This document shows, one piece after another, positions 46,652-57,304 of a DNA stretch of 64,000 bases. Source of the stretch: Maratus speciosus. Taxonomy: Eukaryota; Arthropoda; Arachnida; Araneae; Salticidae. The translations under genes were made by a program, and so were the position numbers. Location of the stretch: contig OZ010792.1 in assembly GCA_963932465.1 (NCBI GenBank), forward strand, positions 188,445,556 through 188,509,555, in the 5' to 3' direction. Position 1 is the first letter of the stretch; each line of letters begins with the position of its first letter. The notes under the pieces are model-generated. The model searched no databases, was not told the DNA's origin, and saw only the letters and a list, made by a program, of their open reading frames with translations.

Positions 46652-47509
46652 TAGGTGCAGATTCACGGTCGCCAGGTTGTTACTAAATTTTTTGTTTTGG
46701 CGACAATCACGTTTTTTCACCGCGTTTCTTTGACGAAAATTATTTTTTTTCGCTATCTTCTGATGAAAATTATGTTTTTTCCCGATCCTCCGACAAAAAT
46801 CACGTTTTTTTTTTTTTACAAAGCATATGACGAAAATTGCAGTTTTTTCACGATGCTTTGACAAAATTTGCTTTGTTTTTTTCTCAATCCTTTGACGAAA
46901 TTTGCAGGGTTTTTTGCGATCCTTTGATAAAATTCGCATTTTTTCTGCAATCTGTTGACAAACACATTTTTTTCTGCAACCTTTTGTTGAAATTCCTGTT
47001 TTTTTTTTTTTTGCGATCCTTTGACAAAATTAGTGGTTTTTTTTTTTACATTCCCTTGATAAAATTACTGTTTTTTTTTTTTTTTTTTTTGTGATTTGAT
47101 GAAATTTGCGTTTTTTTTTTTTTTTTTTTTTTTAGGATTCTTTGACGAAATTCGCGTCACTATCCTTTGATGAAGTTGAGGATTTTTTGTGAAGATTGGC
47201 AAAATTCGCCACTATTCTTTGACCAAACACTCTTTTTTTCTGCATATGCTGACAAAATTCGTATTTTTATTGGAATTCTTTCACGAAATTTGCAGGTTTT
47301 TGTGATCCTATGACAAAATTCGCCATTTTTTCCTAGATCCCTTGATGAAATTCACAATTTTTTCCTGCTGACAATTGACAAAATTGATTTTTTTTTTGTG
47401 ACTATTTGTCGAAATTCTCAATATTTTCCCGTGATACTTTTTTATGGCAGGATTTCTAGAATCGAATGCCTTAAATTTTCAGAAAATTCGGAACAGAATC
47501 ACTCTTGTA
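46652..47509. mobile_element. Minisatellite-bearing element (TAGGTGCAGATTC end)
   Basis: The left end TAGGTGCAGATTCACGG and right end CAGAATCACTCTTGTA are diverged relatives of the element at 52899-53660. The array (about 46690-47420, forward) fills most of it. No intact target duplication. Confidence 0.6.
46690..47420 (+). repeat. Minisatellite array, ~30-bp unit, T-rich variants
   Basis: More diverged units with longer T runs between cores, apparently older than the arrays near 1 and 9 kb. Confidence 0.75.
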
Positions 47510-47780
47510 ATAGTCTGCGATAAGGTTTTTTTTAAATTTAAGATAATTTACCTTGTGTGTTCTTGAAAAACAAATGTTTCATTTGTATTTTGATTTTTAT
47601 AGTGCAAAATAACACCACACATTCAAAATTCTTTTTATATGTAATTTTGTATGACAAAATTAAAATAAGAATTACTGCTTTCCGAATATTTCCCACTATC
47701 ATTATTGCTCAGCTTATAGATATTTTTTTAATGTTTATCTAATCCAACTTTATCTTCTGACTGTACATAGCTTAAGATTT

Positions 47781-48390
47781 ATTAAACAAAAACCTAATTT
47801 GCAGAACAAATTAAAAAAAACAAAATTTATTTCCTGAATTGTTTAAGCCCGAGAAGGGGCAGATATTAAGATATTTCATTCAATTCATTCTACATTTAAT
47901 GTTAAATTTTTGTAACAAATAAGCTAAACCAATTGAACATTAAAAAATAAAAATGAAATTCATACAATATAATGCTTTAAACACCTATATACTTAGATTC
48001 CGTTCAAATGAAATCGAAATAAATCTTAGACATTTTTTAAAGTTTTGTATTTTGCATGTACCTTATCATATTATGTACAATCGTCATAAACATAATGCAA
48101 AATCTGCAGTACAAATATTTACAACTTAAAAATGGAAAAAGTCTAAGATTTATTTTGATTTCATTTGAATGAAATCTAAGTATATAGGTGTTTAAAGCAT
48201 TATATTGTATGAATTTCCTTTTTATTTTTTAATGTTCATTTGATTTAGCTTATTTGTTACAAAAATTTAACATTAAATGTAGAACGAATTGAATGAAATA
48301 TCTTAATATCTGCCCCTTCTCGGGCTTAAACAATTTAGGAAATAAATTTTGTTTTTTTAATTTGTTCTGCAAATTAGGTTTTTGTTTAAT
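47781..48390. repeat. Near-perfect 610-bp palindrome
   Basis: Arms 47781-48040 and 48138-48390 are inverted copies with few differences, with a ~97-bp spacer. Landmarks: TAAGCCCGAGAAGGGGCAGA at 47846 and its inverse near 48310. No coding. Probably a fold-back MITE; the target site is not evident. Confidence 0.85.
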
Positions 48391-48565
48391 ATGTCAAGTT
48401 TTTTAATAACTACTGCATTCAGAAAAACACATTTCAAAATTAATGGAGAGTATCATCATCAGGCTTTGATTTGTGCGATATCTCATCACAATTTGTGATG
48501 CAATTTACATACATAAAATTCAAAATGTTTCACCAGTGCAGTAATGCAGGTTGTTGTAGTTTGGT

Positions 48566-48973
48566 TACAGCGCCTAGAAGATACAGTATGGAAAACGGCT
48601 ATTCCTATAATGCTTTAAAAAGTGCTAAAAACTTGTATCCCATAAATCTCCAACAATGCTCAGCGGCAATATACTGATACGAGCGCCATCTCGTAATTCT
48701 TTTCAATATAAACCCTGTGTTTTCAAAAATTATAGAATGTTAAATATCGGAAACTATAAATATAAGATATTTTAGTCTGTTATAAGCTAATTTAGTTAAG
48801 GAATGACGTGAAATACGTTAAAGAGTCTCTTTTAGAATGACTATCGTTTTTAAATCACTATGATGGCGCTACGATCGACATCTTGTTATTCAGCATCGTT
48901 GTACATTTATGGGATTCAATTTTTTTAGCACTATTTTGTAGCCGTTTTCCACACTGTATCTTCTAGGTGCTGT
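48566..48973. mobile_element. hAT-type fold-back MITE with 8-bp target duplication
   Basis: AGTTTGGT (48558-48565) and AGTTTGGT (48974-48981) flank inverted ends TACAGCGCCTAGAAG and CTTCTAGGTGCTGT. Arms of about 140 bp share ATACAGT-TGGAAAACGGCTA and GAGCGCCATC blocks. The 8-bp duplication points to the hAT superfamily. Confidence 0.8.
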
Positions 48974-48981
48974 AGTTTGGT

Positions 48982-49068
48982 CAAAAAATTACAATCGGAA
49001 CTTAAAAAATCTGCTTGAAAATGTCCTTTTTTCCCCCACTATGACGTTATATTCATCTTCTTTTAAAT

Positions 49069-49109
<41 letters not shown>

Positions 49110-50435
49110 TTCAGTTTTTTTCAGTTTTATGTTTCACGTGAAAATCATTCAACTAAAAATAGGCAAATTATTATTACGGTTTTTGAATTATTTACAATAA
49201 TGAAGAAAAATGTTACATTTTATTAGAAAATGTCTGCTGATTCTCAATGAAAAAAGCGAAATTTGGAATTATTAAGAAAAATATTTGAATAATGTAAATA
49301 AAAATTAGCCCATGTTACTCTCTAGATTATAATCCACCTATATGCAAAGGCATTTTATGATCAGTTTTGATCCTGACGTCTGGCAAATGTTTTTACACTT
49401 TGAATTTATAATATTATTAGAATTAGCGAAGAATTAAAAATGAGTGGCATCAGGGACAAAAAGGTGGGAAGAAAAAATGAAAAAGTTATGATCTCCATAG
49501 GCTTTTCTATGTTAAATTAACATTGAGAAGTGACACTGGAAATAAATAAGTATTGCGCTGCCGCGCAATACTTAAATATCGTACTTAATTCATATCGACG
49601 TTAAAAGAACTGTGTGATTAAATGTACACATTTGATACTTAGAATTTGTTTATTTTTTGGTATATGTGTAGATTATTTTTCCCTTTGAAGTTTTTTTCTC
49701 CGTATAAGCATTATTGCTTTTATGTGTTACTTTCACAATGTGGCGGCTGGATTATTTCGGTTAATCGTCACTGGTGCCTTAGAAATTTTGGGAATCTGCA
49801 CCTATAGTATATATTATTTCAATAATAATTAGATAAATGTTGTTTAGTGGCTCATTATTGGTGCATTTACCTTATGTAGTAAAATAAAGTACATGATCCG
49901 ATTAAAATAACATTTCTTCATCAAGTGGTCTCCAACCACATTTTTCTTTTTTTATGCAAGAAAACCTGATGTATCATAGATATGTATAAAGATTATTTTA
50001 CGTAAAATAAACTTTTGTTACCCATAGAAAGAATTTATATCTGTTTTAGAACCAATAAGTCATTTACAAACTATACAATTATTAATGAACTTTGTATCTA
50101 ATACAATTAATATACTTTACAAATGTTTGTATGTTTTTCTAAATTTATTTTGTTAAAAGTGCCAAATTTGGATTTTTTATAAGAATTTTGAAATTAAATA
50201 TCTAATTATTGTCATTTAAATGAGCTTCAGTGTTTTCCTTTTTTCTAAAGAACTCATCATTTCGCTTTAAAGTGTTCTTCTCATTCAGAAACAGATACAA
50301 ATGAAATTAAAAACATATAGATGACAAGGAATAAAGAATGAAATCTTATTTATTGAAGTAATTCTAATAACTTTAAATCTATAAATCTTAGGAAGCATAT
50401 AACAATATTTTAGTAGAATAGATTTTTTTTCTTTT
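48982..50435. other. AT-rich intronic spacer
   Basis: Contains a poly(A) tract at 49073-49107. Nothing else is recognised. Confidence 0.4.
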
Positions 50436-52489
50436 ACTAGGGGGCTCGGCCACCTACGAGTTACGCTCGCCAACCCCCGTTCAGACACCGCAGTTTCTAA
50501 AAGCACGCTATTTTGATCGGCTTTAAAAAGATTTTGAAAGATTGCCACTGTTTTTTAAATTATAATTCAATCTCCCTATAAGCGGGTTTCTATTCATTTC
50601 TCTTTGATTGGGGAATTTTAAAGAAAAATCAACTGCTGTTAAAAGATACTATGGCTGTTTTCCTCTTTGATTAAATAAAACCAGTTAACATTTCAAAATA
50701 AGCTAATATAAAAGGAATTAAGTAAACAGAGTCTTTGTCTCCCGGTATTTTTTAACAAAGCGAAAAGAAAGTTCTTTTAAATGAGACATTTTAAGTGGGC
50801 TCTCATGTCAAGCACACAAGTCGTATGTTTGTTGTTCAATAAATAAATAAAATGAAAGACATTTTAAATGTATCATTTTTAATCTCACGCAATTTTTACC
50901 AAACTTTTATTTCTCTTTTTAATATTCTCGTGAAAATACTTTTATTAGAAATGAAATATTATTTGTGCTGTCCCAACAAAAATAGTTGAAAAGTTCATCT
51001 CAAAATATCAAATAAATGTCTCGTACAATTTTTAAATTTAAACTGTTTTGCAATATTATTTTTTGTTCATTTTATGTAATAAGTGTAATGTGACGTAATT
51101 TCTCTTATTTAAGACTTCTAATGCATGTTACTGAATTTATTATTTTACAATATCCTTTCTTTGTTAAAATTCAAGTGTAAATATAGTTTTTATGAAGTAA
51201 TTTTCAATAAGTTCCTGCTTTTTATACGTAATTATTTAATTCTAATTTGAAAGTTTTTTTTCTGTTTATAATAGTCACGTGTAAATAAATTTTTAATTTG
51301 AAGCAAACATTATTCTTTGTGCTGTTTATACAGTTGGCAACAGGTTAAATTAGTACAATTTTCTAAAATAAGTAAAAAATATCTCTCAAAATGCAAAAAA
51401 TTAGAATTTAAAATAGAAATAAAAGCTCAAAAAATGAGTCAAATTTAAAAAATAAATGCATTCTGCATACCGGGAAATTATAACATATAAAATGATATAA
51501 AAATTATTAAATTCCGATGTATAGTTTTTGCTCTTATAAAACTTTTTAATGGAACGACTTTGTCCAACTTTAGCATTAAATATCTCTTAAAATAATTCTT
51601 CGATTTGAAAACTCTCTGCATCAGTGTGTTTATCAAACATTTCTCTATAATACCGCCGACTTTCATATTTTTGTGTGCAATATTTTTCTTAATATTAACA
51701 GAGAAAGACCTCCAGTCACAAAAAATTCAAAACCGGCGGCAGCGGTGACAGCATAAGTTATGTTTTTTTTAGAATAGAGAGAAATTTATAAATGATAAAT
51801 TTAAACCGTTTTTATTTCATAACCAGCAGACTTCGACCGATATGCAAATTGTTTCTCCAAATGAACCTTGAATCAAACTAAATATATCTGTGAATTTGAC
51901 CTTTCTTTAAAAAATCAATATGTATCTTTACCTAGAATGTCCTTCCTCATTGCAAAAAATGACACAAATGTCACTGCAGTATTATATTTTCAATGTGTCA
52001 GACAAAATTTGGGCTGTTAAGGAACAACTCTTTTAGTTTATCCTTTATAGTAGTATTTGGTAAAGAACAATAGAATGATATGCAATATATTAAAACCATC
52101 CCTGAAAAATTATCTAACAATGCAAGTCTCATCAATATCTTTCCAGTATATCTTTCACAATTGGTTTCACCGGGTTATAAAACTTTTAAGCATAATTCTA
52201 TAACAAAGCAATCTAGAACAATATGCATCATACTGAAACCAATCCTATATACATCAACTAACAGTGCAAATCTAATCAAAATCTGTGCAGTAGAACTTTT
52301 TAAAAAGGTTATTAAAAATCCCCAATCAAAGGAAAACAAATGGAAACCCGTTTAACAGAGAGATTGCCACTGTTTTTTAAAATTACAATTCAATCTTTTA
52401 AAAGCTGATGAAATTAGCATGCTTTTAGAATTTGGGGTGTCTGAACGGGGGTTGACGAGTGTAGCTCGTAGGGGCCAGAGCCCCCTAGT
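50436..52489. mobile_element. 2.05-kb element with two inverted CTAGT ends
   Basis: It begins ACTAGGGGGCTCGGCC and ends GGGGCCAGAGCCCCCTAGT. About 190 bp at each end are inverted copies, including AACCCCCGTTCAGACACC and the AACAGTGGCAATC block. Each end has a short GC hairpin before CTAGT, the 3' signature of Helitrons, but facing outward on both sides. The interior (51.7-52.3 kb) resembles 61.87-63.2 kb. No transposase or Rep is seen. Confidence 0.7.
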
Positions 52490-52572
52490 CTGAAAAAAAA
52501 AGTATTAGTTACTTTTATTAATATACCTATTATTAGAATAATAACTGCTACAAAACATGAACTAATACTAAC

Positions 52573-52645
52573 CTAGCAATATTCACTTCCCCTTCAACCA
52601 CACCTTGATTTATTGGATTAATCATCATTTCATGGTCTTTGTTAC
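52573..52645 (-). CDS. AIMP2: AIMP2 internal exon (73 nt, linker to GST-C lobe)
   Basis: This is a 73-nt micro-exon too short to appear as a long reading frame. The acceptor is TTATTGTAG and the donor is GTTAGTAT. It reads two bases completing Gly, 23 codons, and two bases of an Arg codon. The product includes NPINQGVVEGEVNIA, which aligns with the human AIMP2 stretch around CPIEGEGNIARFL that links the two lobes. It sits 240 bp from a CTAGT-ended repeat on one side and 250 bp from a hAT-like element on the other, yet it is intact. Confidence 0.88.
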
Positions 52646-52898
52646 CTACAATAACAAATCAAAAGTTTTTTTCCCAATAGATTACATAAATATAAACGTA
52701 TTAAAAATAATGCAGATATTTTAAGACAAACATTAAATGTAAACAAAAAAAATTTTTTTACGTTACAAAAGGAGTCAGGTTAACTTTCGCATGTTTTTTA
52801 AATAGGAAAATATTTTAAATCTAAAATAATGGTAAAATAAGAGTTGCCACAGGAAATGTACAACAAAAATAGTTATACAAGTAAAAAAGGGGTTCAAT

Positions 52899-53660
52899 TA
52901 GGGGCGATTCTGAATTTTTTTAAAAAATGAAAAATTACAGCAGGGGGAGGGATTTCCATTCCTGGCACTAACTATTTGTTTTTTCTGCGACTCTTTAACG
53001 AAATTCGCAATCTTTTAACGAACTTTGCCTTTTTTCACGATACCTTCACAAAATTTGTGTTTTTCTGTGATCTTTTGACGAAATCTGCGGTTTTTTCGTG
53101 ATCTTTTGATGAAATTTGTGGTTTCCCCACGATCTTTTGGCGAAATTTGCAGTTTTTATCACAATTATTTGACGAAATTTACGTTTTTTCTGCGATACCT
53201 TGATTAAATTTGAATTTTTCCGCGATCTTTTGAAGAAATTTGCAATTTTTCGTGATCTTTTGATGGAATTTGTGGGTTTTTCCTGATCTTTTGACGAAAT
53301 TTATGATTTTTTCCATGATCTTTTGGCAAAACTTGAGTTTTTTTTCGTGATCTTTTGACAAAATTTGCAGTTTTATTGCTATTCTTTGACGAAATTTGCG
53401 TTTTTTCCACGATTCTTTGACAAAATTTATGTTTTTTCTGCGACTCTTTGACGAAATTTACCTTTTTTGTGCATACTTTTGAGGAGATTGGCGATTTTCC
53501 TGCAAACAACTGACAATTCCCCCCCCCCCCCTTTGGCGACCATTTGTCGAAATTCACAATATTTTTTATGTCCGAATTTTCAGATTGATGACCGATTTTT
53601 TAAAATTTTCGGAAATGAATGCTTTAAATTTTCAGAACATTTGAAAGAGAATCACCCCTA
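52899..53660. mobile_element. hAT-like minisatellite element with perfect 8-bp target duplication
   Basis: GGTTCAAT (52891-52898) and GGTTCAAT (53661-53668) flank TAGGGGCGATTCTGAATTTT at the left and AGAATCACCCCTA at the right. The array fills 52975-53560. The exact 8-bp duplication shows that this element moved by a hAT-type mechanism with the minisatellite inside it. Confidence 0.88.
52975..53560 (+). repeat. Minisatellite array, ~30-bp unit
   Basis: About 19 units, core TTTGACGAAATTTGCG, followed by a C12 tract at 53521-53531. Confidence 0.85.
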
Positions 53661-53817
53661 GGTTCAATAATGGAAAAATTTAACCTTTATGAAATTGCAA
53701 TTATACGTTCTTTTCAACACTAGAATTGAGAATCTAGAGTTTATAAAAATTATGGAAGGGGAGCAACAGTACATTTAGGGTTGCCAAATAATAGCAGGAA
53801 TAATAAATAATTCAGGT

Positions 53818-54345
53818 TTGTGCAATTTAGTCAAGTGGGATATTTTTTATTTTTCATGTGTTTTTAATGCTGAAACTGTGAAAACGAATAACATTTCATA
53901 TAAACTACCTTTATATATAAAAAAAAAAGACATTTTCATAAATCCTACCAGAATACCTGGCATGCCCACACATCACGGTGCTATGCTAATTACAAATGGC
54001 ATTACAAATAGAAACATCTTTGCTTCAATAAGCTCGTTCTTTCCTCTTGCAAAACTTCTAGTGACAAGTCCACAGTTCTCTGACAAGTCTTCAGCCTTGC
54101 ACAGTTTTCTCCCTCCACTGCCTACTCCAACCAGTTTCTCTTGCCCACCTGGCTTCTACTCAAGACAAGTTCCTCCAGCATACTCCTACCAAGTGATTCC
54201 GTCCCTGGTTCTAAGACTGTACTCCTACCAGCCTATTAGGGCACACACCATGAACATATCCATACTCCAATCTCCAACATGCCTCCAGCAATGGCTCACT
54301 GACTGGTCAGCTTCTCAAAAGGCTCCACACAAAACAGTTTTGTAG
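53818..54345 (+). other. Open frame of 175 codons, unrecognised
   Basis: The second half (from about 53950) is less AT-rich than its surroundings and encodes a proline/serine-rich text (for example SFLPPLPTPTSFSCPPGFY). I see no domain, signal peptide or match to a known family. It lies within an AIMP2 intron, antisense to that gene. It could be part of a transposon, a non-coding RNA locus on either strand, or chance. The ATG and length do not by themselves make a protein likely. Confidence 0.25.
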
Positions 54346-54599
54346 TCATAAGAAAACTAGTGGGTATATGATGCAGGCAAAGGCGATACTCTACAATCTT
54401 AAATGTTTATGGCTAGAGTACATGCTATAACTTTATTTGAGAAACAGAGAGTATACGGAGCTACTTAAAAATATCCAGACAGGTATATGGCGTATACCTC
54501 TATATACCCTCCACTATCCACTACATCCCTGACCCAAAAACCACAATGCACTTTTATCAATGAACTATAACTTTCCATCTTATGCCTACTCAGGGGTTA

Positions 54600-54795
54600 A
54601 TCCAGACAAAATTTGGGGCCTATTTAGGGCCCTTTCACAAAAATCTATTTAATAAAATGGGCCCCTTCACAAAAATAAATTTAGTAAAATGGGCCCCTTT
54701 ACAAAAATAAATTTAATAAAGTGGGCTCCTTCACAAAAATAAATTTAGTAAAACAGGGCCCTTCACAAAATTCCTTTTAATAAAATAGGCCCCTA
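54600..54795. repeat. 40-bp tandem repeat, about 4.5 copies
   Basis: The unit GGGCCCCTTCACAAAAATAA followed by ATTTAGTAAAAT is repeated with small changes. It is preceded by CAGGGGTTAATCCAGACAAA, which looks like a hAT-type end. Confidence 0.85.
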
Positions 54796-54797
54796 CT

Positions 54798-54985
54798 AGG
54801 CCTGGGCCTTAAATCGATTTAAAGCTTACATCGGAAATCCGATTTAACCATTGGTCTTAAATCGATTTAAGCTAACATCGGAAATTGCGATTTAGCTAAT
54901 GTCTTAAATCGCGATTTAGCCATTGGCTTTAAATTGATTTAAAACAAAATACTGATTCAGAGCTAACATCGGAAAACCGATTTAT
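54798..54985. repeat. Degenerate repeat of TTAAATCGATTTAA / ACATCGGAAA units
   Basis: Four to five units of alternating TTAAATCGATTTAA palindromes and AACATCGGAAA blocks after TAGGCCTGGGCC. A repeat-element terminus is likely. Confidence 0.7.
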
Positions 54986-56562
54986 CTACTTTGATGTATC
55001 AGTGCCATGGTTATCACAATTGACATTTGGATGCCGAAGAGAAAAAGAAATAAAATGCAGTTTACATATACTCTTAAATTATTATCTTCAGTTATATTTT
55101 TTTTAAATTTTTATTTCTGTTTAAATTCGATTAAATTAACTAATTTAATTATAAACGACTTACAAAAAGTAAAATAATATAAAAAGCTTGCATTTATTTT
55201 TTCTAGTTAAACGAATATACAAATACAAGTTGCATTTCACGCTTACTTATTTTATTTTATACTTATCAAGTAAGATGAGATCGTTACCTAGGCTTCAAAA
55301 ATCAGATTTTTAGCGTCAAGTTCCTATTTCTTTCACTACAAACTTTGTTGACATCAGAAGTGTGTTTTTGTCGTTTATACGTCACTTCTAAATATCACAT
55401 AAATTCAATTTTTGCATCATAAAATAGAAAAAGTGTATTTTAACTAAGAAACGTGTTGATCAATTTAGTAATAATAATAAAAAATTAATAACATTTTGTT
55501 TGTTTTTAACTCTTCTGAACACCAGTAATTTGTTTTTTAGAATAATGATAGTAAATAGTGGCACAACTACCACAATTGGCAAGTAAATGCCAAGAAGATA
55601 TTTCAAAGAAATCAAAATGAGTTTATTTAGAATCTTAGAACGTTATCTTTGATTATAGTTTCTTAAAGTTTTTTTGCTAATTAAATATAATTAAATGTAT
55701 TAATTAAATTATAAATAGTATACTAACAAAAAAAAATACCAAAAATAGTTATGATTAAGAATAAAACATAATAAAGGCTTAATTATCTATATTTACCAAA
55801 TGCTGCATTAAAAAAAATCATTGAAATTCAAAATTTAACAATGTACTGATTCAGAACAAGCATTTTATCAGTAAAATTATACATTTTTAGGATAATATTT
55901 AAATATTTTTTTATTTATTTAAGAATATATATATTATCTACTTCGATATCTATTATTTGTTTCAATACTGTGTTGATTTTTAAGTAAAAACTAATGTCTC
56001 TCTTCAGTATACGAAAATAGTCTAATATGAATAAAAACAACTGATGAAGACCCAACGTCCAATAGAATGGACATTAAAAAAAAATTGTTTATTCTCTAAA
56101 ATATACATTAGATTACTTTAACTGCGATGTCATTTAATTCATACAACACTTAACATTAGATGTATGTAGCTTTAATATCAAAATACTTTCAAAAAATATA
56201 AAAAATTAGTGTTAAATCTGCGTGCCTGCATACCTTCAACAGTCTTTCTCTTGTTGCCTGTCACTTTCAAATGATTAAAATACATATTTAGTTGCAATTT
56301 TTTTATTATTTCGGCGTACAGATAGCAGCACCAGACTATCTAGTATAATGAACAGCAAGTATTTACAAGTTCCAACTGAAATTAAGTATTTCACATAAAA
56401 AATAAAAATGTCCAATAGAATGGACGCGGGGTCTCAGGAGGTTAGAAATTTATAATCATAATAAATCGCAATAAGAAAATCACTTTAACATAATTCAATA
56501 TCATCAATTTACATAACCAATAAAACATCTCCCAACGAATCATAATAATAAAAAATGTTTAC
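54986..56562. other. AIMP2 intronic sequence, nothing recognised
   Basis: AT-rich; the sentence-like block GTCCAATAGAATGGAC occurs at 56067 and again at 56411, a small dispersed repeat. Confidence 0.4.
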
Positions 56563-56782
56563 CTTCTCTCCAAACTATTGTTAAAGAAACTGCACAGGAA
56601 TCAGAAGATGAGATATTCTGAAAATTCTTAATAAACTCAGGAACTTTTACTAAGGATGAGTGAACATATGAAACAAGACGAACTGAAGTACATTTTGAGA
56701 GTATTTTGTAAAACACCCACAAACTAAGAGGAGGATAGGCAGGATTTGCTTTTATAACAATGTCTTGAAATGTTTCAACACT
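56563..56782 (-). CDS. AIMP2: AIMP2 internal exon: central region, thioredoxin-like half of the GST fold
   Basis: This exon has 220 nt: 73 codons in phase 0, then one base. The acceptor is TTTTAG and the donor is GTAAACAT. It encodes DIVIKANPAYPPLSL near its start, matching the conserved AIMP2 stretch where human reads DIVINANPASPPLSL. The segment after it (LVSYVHSSLVKVPEF) matches the human VLSTVHTHSSVKSVPE region. This part forms the beta-alpha N-terminal lobe of the GST-like domain, which has no glutathione-binding role and serves in complex assembly. The frame is open across the whole exon and codon use shows no decay, so it looks functional. The exon upstream of it was not identified. 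Confidence 0.9.
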
Positions 56783-56878
56783 CTAAAACAAAGATCACAA
56801 GTTTTAAGAATGGAAAAGAGTCTACATTATTAAAATTACTACCTAAAATTTATCTTTGAAAATAATGACAAAATATTG

Positions 56879-56881
<3 letters not shown>

Positions 56882-56909
<28 letters not shown>
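56882..56909. repeat. Poly(A) tract
   Basis: 28-bp homopolymer, 100 bp upstream of the AIMP2 exon in gene orientation. Confidence 0.95.
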
Positions 56910-56912
<3 letters not shown>

Positions 56913-57231
56913 AAAAAGTTGTCAGGATGCAGTTAAACGGTTTTATATGAAAATTAAAAAATAATTTAAATTTAAAAATGTCAGCTAACCATGTACCAAC
57001 AACAGTCAAGACAAGCCGTTTCTTTTAAAGCATATATATATACTTTAATTAGGTTAAATATTAAATTATTATGAAGATTAAAATAAGACAAGCTGATGGA
57101 ATGTATCAAATATTGATTTTTTAAGGTTACGTTATCAAAATGCTATGTGGTAATTTTAATTCACCACAAGGCATTTTGACATTGATTTTAATATGAAAAA
57201 TTTCCATTCTGGGAAATCTACTTACCAACAG

Positions 57232-57304
57232 ACTTGTATAAAAACAAAAACTTTCCGCACACATAAATATTAGATCAAAAATCTTCCACAAATTAACTTA
57301 ATGT
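57232..57304 (-). other. Possible upstream AIMP2 exon or alternative start
   Basis: On the minus strand 24 codons are open before a strong donor, GTAAGTAG, which leaves phase 0, as the exon at 56782 requires. An ATG lies at 57270-57268 (starts MCAESFCFYTSLL). The peptide does not resemble AIMP2 upstream residues. It could be an alternative first exon or a chance donor. Confidence 0.2.

Larger units (their letters stand above)
24711..56782 (-). other. AIMP2: AIMP2 gene, 3' part (three coding exons)
   Basis: Spliced minus-strand gene. Exons 56782-56563, 52645-52573 and 25035-24717 are each bounded by AG and GT. Their phases agree: the first exon leaves one base and the next starts with two; that exon leaves two and the last starts with one. 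Together they give 203 residues plus stop. The product aligns from my knowledge of the family with the C-terminal two thirds of AIMP2 (p38/JTV-1), a non-catalytic scaffold of the cytosolic multi-aminoacyl-tRNA synthetase complex. The introns are 3,917 and 27,537 bp, and the second is almost entirely mobile elements. The N-terminal leucine-zipper part (about 110 residues in vertebrates) is not identified here. Confidence 0.9.
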
